From Haliscomenobacter sp041740695 (GTDB lineage: Bacteria > Bacteroidota > Bacteroidia > Chitinophagales > Saprospiraceae), in the NCBI RefSeq assembly GCF_041740695.1, contig NZ_JBGSLK010000098.1, forward strand, positions 1 through 64,000: 64,000 nt of DNA. The letters are read 5' to 3'. How positions within the stretch are numbered: position 1 is the first letter of the stretch; each line of letters starts with the position of its first letter. The notes beneath the pieces are model-generated. The model was not told the DNA's origin. It was given only the letters and a program-made list of their open reading frames with translations, and did not search any database. The translations under genes and the position numbers were made by a program. Of this stretch, positions 45,948 through 55,818 are shown piece after piece.

Positions 45948-47615
45948 TTAAACACCAGTTCCAGTGCTTTGGGTTTTTTTTCTATATTTAAACAAAAAGA
46001 TTGCAGTGAACAAACAGATTATCCCTACCGATATCGCCATTTTTCCACTGTACACCGCCACTGAGGGCATGCCCAGAATGACAAACAGTGCACCCGTACT
46101 GGCCAATGCGACCGCATACAGGCGTCGAAGAATGGGATGCATGTCGTTTTCCGCGCTGGCTTTGACCACTACAATGGGATGCTCTAATTTAGCAAAAAAG
46201 GCGCTCACCCGCTGGTGGTAAGCCTGGCTCTGATTTTTCAAAAATCCGGATCCCCAGAAAATGAGGAAACAAACCAGGATTTCGATGAGGGTAGCGATTT
46301 CCCATTTTAGTCCCGAATACCCATTCAGCACCAGTCCTACCGCAATTCCACCCACTACGGCACCAACCGCACCGGTAGGGTTCGGTTTGCGCATCAGGAT
46401 TCCAAACACCAGAGGAATGACCATCGGAATGGCGAACAAACCAGTGAACAACTTATTGGCTTCAAAAGCCCCGCCAAATCCTCCGACATACAGTGCTCCG
46501 ATGGTGACCAATAAACCCAACCCAATGGTGGACAAACGGCCTACCCACAGCAATTCTTTTGAACTCGCCTGGGGCTTGAACAAACGCTGGTAAATGTCAC
46601 TCGTCACTACACTGGCCGTCACGTTGTACTCGGCACTGAGTGTTGACATGGTGGCTGCAAACATGGCCGATATCATCAAACCCATCAAACCTTGGGGCAG
46701 TAGTTTCAGACAAACACTGACGTAAGCCATTTCGGGATCTTGCAAGTCGGGGATAATCACCCGTGCAGCAATAGCGGGCATCAAAAAAACGATGGGAAAC
46801 AAGAGGAACAAAGACGCCGACAACCAACCCGTTTTGCGGGCATCGGCTTCGGTTTCGGCGCTGTAAAAGCGTTGCATGAATGCCCAGTTTCCGCAGTATT
46901 TGATCAAGACCATGACGTAATACACCATCAGGTAGAGGGGTTGCCCTTTTGGACCGTTGGTAAAGGTCAAGTGCTCAGGAAGCTGTTGTTGAATATTGGA
47001 AATACCACCCGCTGCATGTAAAGACAAGGGCAACAAAATAATGGTGGCCAAACCCAAAATAATGAATTGCACCACATCCGTCACCACTACCGCCCACAAG
47101 CCTCCGGCAACCGTATACAACACCACCACAATACCGCAGGACAGAATCGCGGTTTCAAGGGGGATTTGTGTGGCTGTGGCTACAAAAAGCCCGAGGGCGT
47201 ACAACTTGATCATCTCATCCAACACCTTAAACCCGACTCCGCCCCAGGAGAGCATTTGCCTAACGGGAGCGTTAAACCGCGTTTCCAGGAACTCAACCGG
47301 ACTCATGATTCCGGCGCGTTGCCAGCGTTTGGCCAGCACCATCGCTGCAAATATGGAGGGGGGAACTGAACACCAAATCACCGACAAGGCCACCAATCCA
47401 TGGGTGTAAGCAATACCTGCATACGCCACAAAGATGGAGGTGCTGAACATGGTCATGAAATTGCTGATGCCATTGGCCACCCAGGATACGGAGTTCCCTC
47501 CTTTGAAATAATCGTTGATGTTTTTGACATAGCGGCCTAGGTAAAGGCCAATGCCGGACACCATGACCATGTACAATAAGATCGCCGCGTAATCAAGCGT
47601 TTGCAGTTGATTCAT
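45948..47615 (-). CDS. Sodium:solute symporter (SSS family)
   Basis: A 555-residue inner-membrane carrier with about 13-14 hydrophobic helices. The N-terminal LGRYVKNINDYFKGGNSVSW and the downstream SPVEFLETRFNAPVRQ are typical of SSS transporters. The ATG at 47615 overlaps the stop of the GH88/105-like gene (ATGA), so the two are probably translationally coupled; a TTG 12 bases upstream was rejected. In uronate loci such carriers import unsaturated uronic acids or oligosaccharides with sodium. It separates the periplasmic enzyme genes from the cytoplasmic ones in the operon, which fits that role. Confidence 0.92.
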   Translation of the reverse strand: MNQLQTLDYAAILLYMVMVSGIGLYLGRYVKNINDYFKGGNSVSWVANGISNFMTMFSTSIFVAYAGIAYTHGLVALSVIWCSVPPSIFAAMVLAKRWQRAGIMSPVEFLETRFNAPVRQMLSWGGVGFKVLDEMIKLYALGLFVATATQIPLETAILSCGIVVVLYTVAGGLWAVVVTDVVQFIILGLATIILLPLSLHAAGGISNIQQQLPEHLTFTNGPKGQPLYLMVYYVMVLIKYCGNWAFMQRFYSAETEADARKTGWLSASLFLLFPIVFLMPAIAARVIIPDLQDPEMAYVSVCLKLLPQGLMGLMISAMFAATMSTLSAEYNVTASVVTSDIYQRLFKPQASSKELLWVGRLSTIGLGLLVTIGALYVGGFGGAFEANKLFTGLFAIPMVIPLVFGILMRKPNPTGAVGAVVGGIAVGLVLNGYSGLKWEIATLIEILVCFLIFWGSGFLKNQSQAYHQRVSAFFAKLEHPIVVVKASAENDMHPILRRLYAVALASTGALFVILGMPSVAVYSGKMAISVGIICLFTAIFLFKYRKKTQSTGTGV

Positions 47616-49114
47616 TTCAATTTCCAATTTAGATGTGCAAGAAATCCAAGCGTATAAGGCGAAATCACTCTAAATCCGTTTTTTTGTAAAGCATCGCCCC
47701 CCTTGTTTACTTGAGCAGTACCCGTCAAATATCCGTCGGGAGTCAGGAAAGGCAAAAGTCCGTTCTGTGCTTTGATGGCAGCTGCCTTTGCGTTTTCGGC
47801 AAGTAGCCCGTTTTGGTAGCCATAAGTCAGCGCAGCGGCGATACCTGCGGTGCCAGAAGTTTCAACACCCGTTTCGGGTTGGTGAAAAAAGTTAAACCAG
47901 AGTCCATTGGGTTGTTGAAAAGCGATTACTTTTTCAACGGCACTTTGGAATGACAATTGAATCGCCCGCTTTTGCTCGCTTGGGGGTAAATGCACCAGTG
48001 TTTTGGCCAGGCCCAATAAGTACCAGGCTACGCCACGGCTCCAATTGCCAAAAAAGGCTTCCCCTTGTTCCGTACTTCGCTGAAAAATGTGCTCGCCCTT
48101 GTCCAGTATATTGATTCGAGATTGTAGCGTTTGAATGGCCAGTTGGGCCAAGTCAGGGCGCTTGAGGGTTTTGGCCAGAACAGCCAAGGGGTAACTAACG
48201 GTGTAACATTCTTCGGTTTTCACCATGCGGTTGTTGCCGGTTCCATCGGCGATGACCCCTTCAGCATTGGCATGTGCCTCGCAAAAGGCAATGGCGGTAT
48301 TGAGCAGCGGGTGCGCAGGGTGGGTTTGAGCCAAAATGGCAAACGGCAGTATGGATTCAACAGTACTGATTTTTTCAACCGTTTTAACATTGTTCAAATT
48401 GGCATAAACCAGGCTGTTTTGTCCAAAAAAAAAGTCGAGTTGTTGGGTTAAAATGGACTTTGCACGAGTAGAATGTTTGCTCCATTCGTATAAGCCGTCC
48501 CAAACGACGCCTTGCATCCAGCCAAAGGTTTGTACAGATTCGAAGGATAAAAGGCGTTCTTCCCAGGCATCTTTCCGGGGGCTTGCCTGATAGACCAAGA
48601 GATGTGGTAAAAAGGCGCTTGGTGCGGTTTTGGGTGAATCATTGGCACTGAAAAACCAAAAGGCTTTGCTGCCAGTGGTCCTGCTCAAGGTGACGCCTTC
48701 CGCTAAAACTGCCTTCAAATCCGCTGGAGCAATCTCCAACTCAAAGGGTTGCATGTAATGGGCAAAGCGAAGATCCCAATCGGCAATTTTTTTGCCCGTA
48801 AGCGCGGTTTTTACTTCTACGATCAACACTTCCCGTACGTCGGTTGCGCTGGTAATGCGCAATTTAGCCTGTGATTTTTTATGTACCGAAGCCTGATCCC
48901 AGGATAGTTTCACACTCGTTGGCCCCAGTGGAAGCTCGGCAATAGCCCAATCAAAAGGAATGTATTTTTCGGGGGGTAAAATGGCATTCAGCCCAGTCAC
49001 CTTGGCCAAAAGATAAGCGTAGCTACTTCTTTTCTCCCAAAGATTGAGATAGCTGGGAGCAAGCAGCACGGAGGCAGTAGCAAGCACTTGGCGACGTGTC
49101 ATCAGGTTGTCCAT
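47612..49114 (-). CDS. GH88/GH105-like unsaturated uronyl hydrolase, Tat-type signal
   Basis: A 500-residue protein with an N-terminal twin-arginine leader (MTRRQVLATASVLLA), so Tat export is likely. About 150 beta-rich residues precede an alpha/alpha-barrel. The barrel holds WSRGVAWYLLGLAKTL, matching the WxRGxxW motif of GH105/GH88, and GVETSGTAGIAAALTYGY. At the place where GH105 enzymes usually have a catalytic Asp the sequence reads KTEECYTVSYPLA, so the acid may be Glu or lie elsewhere. The family removes 4,5-unsaturated uronates left by lyases. It overlaps the neighbouring GH39-like stop by one base. Confidence 0.78.
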   Translation of the reverse strand: MDNLMTRRQVLATASVLLAPSYLNLWEKRSSYAYLLAKVTGLNAILPPEKYIPFDWAIAELPLGPTSVKLSWDQASVHKKSQAKLRITSATDVREVLIVEVKTALTGKKIADWDLRFAHYMQPFELEIAPADLKAVLAEGVTLSRTTGSKAFWFFSANDSPKTAPSAFLPHLLVYQASPRKDAWEERLLSFESVQTFGWMQGVVWDGLYEWSKHSTRAKSILTQQLDFFFGQNSLVYANLNNVKTVEKISTVESILPFAILAQTHPAHPLLNTAIAFCEAHANAEGVIADGTGNNRMVKTEECYTVSYPLAVLAKTLKRPDLAQLAIQTLQSRINILDKGEHIFQRSTEQGEAFFGNWSRGVAWYLLGLAKTLVHLPPSEQKRAIQLSFQSAVEKVIAFQQPNGLWFNFFHQPETGVETSGTAGIAAALTYGYQNGLLAENAKAAAIKAQNGLLPFLTPDGYLTGTAQVNKGGDALQKNGFRVISPYTLGFLAHLNWKLK

Positions 49115-50517
49115 TATTTTATAGATAAAGCATTTTTCTCTGCAAGTACTACTGGGTAATCGGAGACGGGGATGCTACTAAACACAAACTGGTTTCCCGA
49201 CTTTTTCCACTTGTCCTTGGGGATTTCGGAAACTTTCCCAGTAATCAAATCCACCATCACCGGCTTTTTGAAAGTTCCTTCCACGGTAATGGTCGTCAAT
49301 TTGGGTTCGTAGGTATCGGCGGGGCGAGCTTCACCGCTCCATAGGGTGACCAGGCTGCCCCCTTTGGCTTTGTGTTGGTATTGAAAAGCGTACACACTCG
49401 GCTGATCGGTAGTTGGTTTGGTTTTTTGCAATGCTATTTGGGCATCAAAGAGCGAAAAAACGTGTTGCGCCGCTTTATAAGCCATTTTGGGGCGCTCAAT
49501 GGTTTTGTCGGGATTGGTTTTGAGCAGGCCTTTGGTATTCACGCCCAACATGTGATCGCCAGGGCCATAATGGATGTCGCTGATGGTAAATAAGTTGGTG
49601 GCAATACCGCGGCCATGATCGCCGAGCATGCGCCGCAAGTCCCATTTGGCTTGGGTCAACTCTGACCAATCCTGGTCGCGCATGGCACCAATGGTGATGG
49701 CTTTGGGGGTGGAAGGCGCGCCGTTTTCACCTTGCATAAACTCTACCGTGGGCTTGTAGCTCCAGACCAATTCCCGCATTTTTTCAATGTGTGGATACGA
49801 GCTATCTGGATTGTAGGCGTAGCCGTGGTAGGTCAGGATGTCGATCAGGTCAAGCGCGTTGTTTTGTTTGAGGTACTCCATAAAATCCTTCATGAAGTCC
49901 AGTTTGGTGACACTGGCCATACCCAGGGCAATCAGTTTGGCATTGGGCTGGATACTTTTGACAATCCGGGCAGTGCGCACATAAAACTCGCCAATTTCGG
50001 TTCCGGTATGTTTGGGATTTAGATCAGGTTCGTTCCAGATTTCCCATTCAGGCACGTGTTTTTGATAACGATTGACCATGGCACGCACCCAATTGTCCCA
50101 GGCGGCCAGGGCTTCAGGCGAGGTAGGAATGCGTCCGGCCAATTTGGCTTCGCCGCCACCTTCATAAATCGGATTGCCATAGGACAATTCCACCCAAGGG
50201 GAAACACTCCGACTAGCAGCATCGGGAATGACGGCATCCAGCCAGGCAAAATCATAGACCCCTTTGACTTTTTCACATTTTGACCAGCCACCTTGTAAGC
50301 GGATGCGTTTGGCACCAAGTGGGCCCAGATAGGTTTTGTACGACTGATAATCGGTATAGTCCCGGTCGAGGGTTTCGCCGCCGATAGACCAGGTACTGCT
50401 TTGGATGTCTTTGGCATCGCGGGTTTTGAGCTGGCCGATCTCTTTCCAAGCAGTTTGGGCCTGGGTATAGGTCAGACCGATCATCAATAAAGCTAGCGCT
50501 AACAATAATTTTTTCAT
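49114..50517 (-). CDS. GH39-like clan GH-A glycoside hydrolase (copy 2)
   Basis: A 467-residue exported enzyme (signal MKKLLLALALLMIGLTYTQA). The acid/base Glu163 is in WEIWNEPDLNP and the likely nucleophile Glu264 in MQGENGAPS. The C-terminal beta domain contains FKKPVMVDLITGKVSEIP, matching the same region of copies 1 and 3. It differs from copy 3 by being shorter at the N-terminus. Two such genes in tandem suggest different linkages or chain positions in one glycan. It is three bases from copy 3. Confidence 0.8.
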   Translation of the reverse strand: MKKLLLALALLMIGLTYTQAQTAWKEIGQLKTRDAKDIQSSTWSIGGETLDRDYTDYQSYKTYLGPLGAKRIRLQGGWSKCEKVKGVYDFAWLDAVIPDAASRSVSPWVELSYGNPIYEGGGEAKLAGRIPTSPEALAAWDNWVRAMVNRYQKHVPEWEIWNEPDLNPKHTGTEIGEFYVRTARIVKSIQPNAKLIALGMASVTKLDFMKDFMEYLKQNNALDLIDILTYHGYAYNPDSSYPHIEKMRELVWSYKPTVEFMQGENGAPSTPKAITIGAMRDQDWSELTQAKWDLRRMLGDHGRGIATNLFTISDIHYGPGDHMLGVNTKGLLKTNPDKTIERPKMAYKAAQHVFSLFDAQIALQKTKPTTDQPSVYAFQYQHKAKGGSLVTLWSGEARPADTYEPKLTTITVEGTFKKPVMVDLITGKVSEIPKDKWKKSGNQFVFSSIPVSDYPVVLAEKNALSIK

Positions 50518-50520
50518 GGC

Positions 50521-52020
50521 TTAAAAATTTATCAAGGATTTATCGATGATCAAAATAGGGGAATCGTACACCGGAATGGCTTTGAAAGTGTAGGTGTTGG
50601 CTTGTTTGCTCCATTGCGTAGCTGGAATTTCGTACACCCCACCAGTAAGGATATCGACATAAACGGGTTGCTCAAAATTGCCATTCAAAAAGGTAAAGTT
50701 GACCTCGCGGGTTTGGTTGGTATTGGTAGGGATGTACTCATTCACCCAAATGGTAAAAACCTGCTTTTTGGATTGTTTGTGTTCATACCCATAAACGGCC
50801 AGGCTGCGATCTGTGCTTTTATTGTACCTCACTTCACCCTCAATTACTTTAGCCCCAGGATTGTAGGTGGCATGTAGCTGTTTGATCCGCTGCAACTTGT
50901 CGTCAAAAATGGAGGCCACATTTTGCATGGCGTAGTAAGCGATTTTGGGGCGGATGGCTCTTTTACTCGAATCAGATTCAATGATTCCCTTTACGTTGAG
51001 TCGTCGAATTGGGCCTGAGGTGACGGCATAATTCATGTCGATGATGCCCAAAATGCTGCTCTCAATGTCGTGTCCCAGATCCCCCAACATTCTACGGGTA
51101 TTCCACTTGGCCTGGGAAAGTTCCGTCCAGTCATAATCGCCCAAGGCTCCGCGGCCAAAACCTGGAAAGGAGGGTGCGCCATTTTCGCCTTGGCGCAGTT
51201 TTACGCCAGGAGCATATTGATCGAGTACTTTTCTCAATTCAGCAACGTGGTCATAATTGGCATCGGGGTTGTAGACGTAGTCGTGGTAAGTCATGTTGTC
51301 AAACAAGTTCAGCTTGCCTTGTTGGTGGATCGTCTTAAAAAAGGCATCCGCGTACTGGAGGTTGATGTGCCCCATGGACAGGCCCGAAATTTTGGCTTCG
51401 GGCTGAATGCGTTTGATGATTTCGGCGGTACGGATATTCAATTCCGCTACTTTTTCGGGTTGATTGATTTCGTTGTCGCCAAAGTTGGGTTCATTCCAGA
51501 CCTCCCAATCTTTCACTTTGTCCTTGTAACGTGCTACCAGGGCGGCTACCCACTGATCCCAGGCTTGCAAGGCCTCCGCAGAATGGGGAATGCCCGCGCT
51601 CAGATTGATGCCCCCGCCGCCTGCGTAGATGGGGTTGCCATAGGAGGTTTCGAGCCAGGGCTGCAAGCCACGTTTGGCGGCGTCATTGATGATTTTGTCC
51701 AACCAGGCCCAATCGTATATGCCTTTTTGTTTTTCGGTTTTGGCCCAGCCCGCTTGCATTCTTAGGCGTTTGATGCCCAGGGGAGCGAGGTAGGTTTTGT
51801 ATTGTTCGTAGTCGGTCATGTCCCGGTCGAGGGTTTCGCAGCCGATGATCCAGTTGGAAGCATTGATCTCGCTGGCACTCTTGGGTTTGAGGGTACCCAG
51901 GCGTTTGAGGGCAATGTTGAAATCGGTTTTAACCCGATTCTTCGATGTGTCAATGTTTTGGGCATAACCTAGGGTGCGGCCCAAAAAAGCAATACTGAAT
52001 AGCAGCAGGATTTTTTTCAT
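50521..52020 (-). CDS. GH39-like clan GH-A glycoside hydrolase (copy 3)
   Basis: A 499-residue exported enzyme (signal to about residue 21). The acid/base is Glu177 (WEVWNEPNFG) and the likely nucleophile Glu279 (RQGENGAPSFPG). Its N-terminal segment (NRVKTDFNIALKRLGTLKP) resembles copy 1 in locus A (DRVKTPLSVKYKKLGTLKP) more than its neighbour, so the copy 1/copy 3 pair links the two loci by descent. A beta-rich C-terminal accessory domain ends in PILIIDKSLINF. Confidence 0.82.
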   Translation of the reverse strand: MKKILLLFSIAFLGRTLGYAQNIDTSKNRVKTDFNIALKRLGTLKPKSASEINASNWIIGCETLDRDMTDYEQYKTYLAPLGIKRLRMQAGWAKTEKQKGIYDWAWLDKIINDAAKRGLQPWLETSYGNPIYAGGGGINLSAGIPHSAEALQAWDQWVAALVARYKDKVKDWEVWNEPNFGDNEINQPEKVAELNIRTAEIIKRIQPEAKISGLSMGHINLQYADAFFKTIHQQGKLNLFDNMTYHDYVYNPDANYDHVAELRKVLDQYAPGVKLRQGENGAPSFPGFGRGALGDYDWTELSQAKWNTRRMLGDLGHDIESSILGIIDMNYAVTSGPIRRLNVKGIIESDSSKRAIRPKIAYYAMQNVASIFDDKLQRIKQLHATYNPGAKVIEGEVRYNKSTDRSLAVYGYEHKQSKKQVFTIWVNEYIPTNTNQTREVNFTFLNGNFEQPVYVDILTGGVYEIPATQWSKQANTYTFKAIPVYDSPILIIDKSLINF

Positions 52021-52023
52021 CGC

Positions 52024-53991
52024 TTAAAATTTGAGATTGGAAGCTTCGGTTTCAACATACTTCAACCAATCCTGCCTGGTTTTAAACTGCGGGCTTTTGC
52101 TCCAGCCAGCGCCGACATAATAGGTGAGGGGTTTGCCTGCGCGGGCCTTCAAGAGCATGAATTGTTCATTTTGATGGGCTTTAAATCCTTCTACATCGGC
52201 AGGTTTGGCGAGGATACTGGTGCCCAATTCGCCATTTTGTGGCAGATACGATTCCCAGATGTTGAGCAAACCTTTTTGCTGATCGGTTACTACTTCTGGA
52301 TTTTTTACATAAGAAATGCCGATGCCCACGGTCAGCGGTTCCGGGTAATCCGTGTCAAAGGTACTGACCACCTTGAAAAAGTTGCTGCCCATGGTCATGC
52401 TGATGACTTTGCGCTCGGATACTTTAAATCCCTCCACTTCCCAAGGATCAAAGATTAGTTCAAAAGCAATTTCTTCGGGGGTGTTTTTCAATATGCGGTG
52501 GGTAGCATAAGGTGTGGAAATGTAAGGCTTGTCTTTATACCAAATAGCCGTTCCGCCATTGCCGCGACCAAAACCAACGTGAAAAAAATCACAACCCTCA
52601 CCATGGTCTTCATGGTAAGCTTTGCCTTCCGCATTCAGTTTGTGCCATTTGTCGATGATGGGGTAGCTGACCGATTTGGTCCACACATCGATGCCGCTGC
52701 TCACCCGATCTTTGACCGGAGGGCCATATACCCGAAAGGCGATGCGGTCGTTTTCCCAGGCAATGTTTTGATTCGCCTCTGGCAAATAGCGGAGGTAAGT
52801 GCGTGGCGCGTTCGGATTTTGAACGTAGTGGCCCATCGGGTGGAGTGGCTTGACCTTTTTGACACCCAGTTTGGCGGCTTGGGTAAAGGCCAGTACCACG
52901 GGCCCAAAGGAATGAGGATCATTGAATTGCCACATCCTTTTCGCATAGTCCTGTTTGGTGCCTTTGCCTGGATTCAGACAACCCATACAGGCATGACTTA
53001 CCGAACCATCTGGATCGATGTAAGCCAAGTAGCCACTCAGGCCTTTGATGAATTTGGGCAAATTGGAGCGATCCAGTACGTTTTTTTCAATGGCAATGCC
53101 GATGGCATAAAGCAACAAGCCGCTTCCCGAAGTTTCAACATATGAACTGGGATCAGTCATTTCCTGGTGCCACAGCCCTTCCTGGTTTTGAAATTTTAAG
53201 AGTGCCTCAAAAAAACGTTTGGCCAACGCGTTGACTTCTTTTTTGCGGGGATGGGAATCGGGTAAATCGCGCACTAAAGTTGCCAGTGCAAAGGCACCCC
53301 AGCCATTTCCTCGGCTCCAATTGTCTTCAGAAATGATGTTCAAGCCGGTAAAACCACGCGCCTGGTGGATGAGGCCGTTGGGATCTTCGAGGATTTTGAA
53401 CAGTTCCAGGGTTTCAAATACTGCCGCATCCACATATGCTGGTTTCTCGTACCGTAACCCTGAATATAGCAAGTAGGGCGTTACGGCGAAGGCTATGTCG
53501 ATGAAGATTTGATCGAGGCTATCTTTGGCCCAACTGGCCGTCAGGATGCCTTCTGAGGAGCGTTTTTGCTCCTGAAACATTTTATCAGCATGGCTCAGTA
53601 CCTGTTCGGACAATTGCTCAGTTTTGCGCAGGTAATCCAAATAAGCGGCCCCGCTCCCGCCAGCTTTGTAGCTGATGAAACTGCCCCGGCCATTGATTTT
53701 TTTGCTTTTGAAGTCGCCAAACAAAGCGAGCGCCCGGTTCAACACTTGGGGATCTTTTTGCAAAACGGCGAGTTCACTCATTCCATGCATAAGCAAACTG
53801 CCCGGGTACAGGCCCATGTCCATGTCTCCCAGACCTTTGTTGAGCACAAGTTGGGCAATGGCCTGGGTTTCTACCTTTTTAGGGGTGCCAGGAATGGGTT
53901 TGGCTGGATGCTGATTCGCCGCAGATTGCGACAGCAGCGGCCCACTGGTGGATACAAAAACGCAGAGAAACAGGCAGAAGAATTGTCGCAT
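52024..53991 (-). CDS. GH105 unsaturated uronyl hydrolase fused to DUF4861
   Basis: A 655-residue exported protein (signal to about residue 22). Residues about 40-380 form the GH105 alpha/alpha-barrel, with DQIFIDIAFAVTP (Asp165, candidate catalytic acid), NWSRGNGWGAFAL (about 224-236) and YVETSGSGLLLYAI. Residues about 390-640 match DUF4861, a beta-sandwich often found with GH105 (HEDHGEGCDFFHVGFGRGNGG). The fusion probably cleaves the unsaturated uronate from the non-reducing end of lyase products in the periplasm. It is the first enzyme gene after the susCD terminator hairpin. Confidence 0.88.
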   Translation of the reverse strand: MRQFFCLFLCVFVSTSGPLLSQSAANQHPAKPIPGTPKKVETQAIAQLVLNKGLGDMDMGLYPGSLLMHGMSELAVLQKDPQVLNRALALFGDFKSKKINGRGSFISYKAGGSGAAYLDYLRKTEQLSEQVLSHADKMFQEQKRSSEGILTASWAKDSLDQIFIDIAFAVTPYLLYSGLRYEKPAYVDAAVFETLELFKILEDPNGLIHQARGFTGLNIISEDNWSRGNGWGAFALATLVRDLPDSHPRKKEVNALAKRFFEALLKFQNQEGLWHQEMTDPSSYVETSGSGLLLYAIGIAIEKNVLDRSNLPKFIKGLSGYLAYIDPDGSVSHACMGCLNPGKGTKQDYAKRMWQFNDPHSFGPVVLAFTQAAKLGVKKVKPLHPMGHYVQNPNAPRTYLRYLPEANQNIAWENDRIAFRVYGPPVKDRVSSGIDVWTKSVSYPIIDKWHKLNAEGKAYHEDHGEGCDFFHVGFGRGNGGTAIWYKDKPYISTPYATHRILKNTPEEIAFELIFDPWEVEGFKVSERKVISMTMGSNFFKVVSTFDTDYPEPLTVGIGISYVKNPEVVTDQQKGLLNIWESYLPQNGELGTSILAKPADVEGFKAHQNEQFMLLKARAGKPLTYYVGAGWSKSPQFKTRQDWLKYVETEASNLKF

Positions 53992-54020
53992 TGCACAGCA
54001 TTTAAAGCGCTATTAAATTT

Positions 54021-54052
54021 AAAAGAAAAGGTCAGCAAATTTTGCTGACCTT
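54021..54052 (-). terminator. Intrinsic terminator/attenuator after susD of locus B
   Basis: A perfect 12-bp inverted repeat (AAGGTCAGCAAA at 54028-54039 with TTTGCTGACCTT at 54041-54052) is followed, on the minus strand, by TTCTTTT (54021-54027). It lies in the 108-base gap between the SusD stop and the GH105-DUF4861 start. It fits an intrinsic terminator that lowers enzyme expression relative to susCD. Confidence 0.82.
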
Positions 54053-54099
54053 CCATGACAGCTTGAAAAACAAGAATACACTCATTTATTTAACCAAAT

Positions 54100-55797
54100 C
54101 TAATATCCTGGGTTTTGCTCCAATTTAGCGTCTTTATTCGCCTCAATTTCGGAGAAAGGAATGGGGAAAAGCGCGTGGTGATCCCGGATGTTGGCCTTGT
54201 TGAGCGGGTTGTATTTGCGGACCCTTTCCACCAATTTTCCCATCCGTTGTAAGGTTACCCGACGGTCTTCTTCAAAGATCAATTCCCGTGCTCTTTCATC
54301 CAAAATATAGTCCAAAGTTACCTCGCCGGGTGTTACGGGAGTGGCTTTGGCGCGGTTGCGCACTACGTTCAAGTCTTCGGCAGCTTTGGCAGCATCCCCT
54401 TTCAGGAGGTAGGCTTCAGCGCGCAGGAAGTAAGTTTCGGGCAGGCGGATCATGTACATGTCTCGGAAGGTAGCGCCAGCGATGGATTTCAGGGTCTGCA
54501 AGGCCGGGTCATCCAGTACACCGGCGGGGTGCTGACCAGGGGTGGTGATTTTGCTGGGATAAGGATACCATCTCCAACGTTGAGCCTTCCAGTTGTTGGC
54601 TGGAAAATCAATCAAACTTTTGCCAAAAAAATTGGGCGAAGCTGGATTGTTGTACTTGAAATCGCGCACAATATTGTATTGCGAGGTACGGATGTCGGTA
54701 GAAGTAACAATGCGGTTGTCTGCGGTAGGATTAAGGCCCCAAATTTCGTAAGTCCAATAATCGGTGGGTTGTACAAAACTTACCCCTCTACCGCCGCTGT
54801 TGAGGGTGGAGGCCGACAGGTTTTTGTTCATCGATGGTTTTCCGTCAGGGTCAACGATCGAAAAAACTGCCGGAGCAATCGTCCGCTCCTGTTGATTCAT
54901 GGAGCTTCCGGCTGAAGTTAGTACGCCCCCAATGATGTCCAACTCGTACTGAATCACCCAGATGGCTTCCAAGTTACCAGCTTTGCGGTTTTGGTTGCCT
55001 ACTCTGAACAGGTCATAAAATACATCGCCAGGTTGGTTGCGCAAGCTGCCAAAACGTGCTGTCATCAAGCTTAAGCCGGAATTCTGGATCACCTCCGTGG
55101 CAGCGGCAATGGCTTTGTCGTAGTCTTTCACCACGATATAGGTTTCGGCCAACAAGTGGTTGGCTACCGCTTTGTTCAAGCGGCCATCTACTGCGGTTGC
55201 TACGTTGGGCAGGTTGGTGGCGGCCTCCGTGGCATCGGCTAAGATCTGGTTCAAGACGGCCTCTTTGCTTGCCCGGCTGTAATCCGATTTTGGCGTGGTC
55301 GCTTCATCCAGGATCAAGGGCACTCCACCAAACAGGTGCACCAATTGGCGGTACGACCAGGCTCTAAACAATTTTGCCTCCGCGCCAATAACTTTTTGGC
55401 GCGCTTCACTCACCTGGGACAGTGGCAACCTACCGATGATGGTATTGGCGTTGGAGATGATTTTGTACCAACTCAACCAGTGATAGCGAGGAATGGTACC
55501 CTGCGTAATGATGGATGAATTGTAATCACCGATGCGGGCATTGTCCAAACGAGCATTGAAGGCCAGGTCGGTACCCAAAACCTCCGAATAAAAATCGGCA
55601 CCACCGTTTACACTCTGAATGGCGCGTACCCGGGCGTACAAATCGGTCAAAGCCGCATTGAAGTTGGCTTCGGTAATGTAGGAGTTTTGTGGACTGTAAA
55701 AGTCTTTGGGTACTTCATTCAAAAACTCTTCTTCATTACAGCCTACACTGGCAAAGAGGGCGCCAGCCAAAAGCAATATTTTAATGGTATTTTTCAT
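54100..55797 (-). CDS. SusD-like lipoprotein (locus B)
   Basis: A 565-residue RagB/SusD protein with lipobox FASVGC (Cys20). N-terminal helices (FNAALTDLYARVRAIQS) and C-terminal IRLPETYFLRAEAYLLKG and LDERARELIFEEDRRVTLQRMG are characteristic. It forms the glycan-binding partner of the SusC gene 21 bases upstream. A strong terminator follows. Confidence 0.94.
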   Translation of the reverse strand: MKNTIKILLLAGALFASVGCNEEEFLNEVPKDFYSPQNSYITEANFNAALTDLYARVRAIQSVNGGADFYSEVLGTDLAFNARLDNARIGDYNSSIITQGTIPRYHWLSWYKIISNANTIIGRLPLSQVSEARQKVIGAEAKLFRAWSYRQLVHLFGGVPLILDEATTPKSDYSRASKEAVLNQILADATEAATNLPNVATAVDGRLNKAVANHLLAETYIVVKDYDKAIAAATEVIQNSGLSLMTARFGSLRNQPGDVFYDLFRVGNQNRKAGNLEAIWVIQYELDIIGGVLTSAGSSMNQQERTIAPAVFSIVDPDGKPSMNKNLSASTLNSGGRGVSFVQPTDYWTYEIWGLNPTADNRIVTSTDIRTSQYNIVRDFKYNNPASPNFFGKSLIDFPANNWKAQRWRWYPYPSKITTPGQHPAGVLDDPALQTLKSIAGATFRDMYMIRLPETYFLRAEAYLLKGDAAKAAEDLNVVRNRAKATPVTPGEVTLDYILDERARELIFEEDRRVTLQRMGKLVERVRKYNPLNKANIRDHHALFPIPFSEIEANKDAKLEQNPGY

Positions 55798-55818
55798 GAT
55801 ACACTAAGCTTTTGAAAA

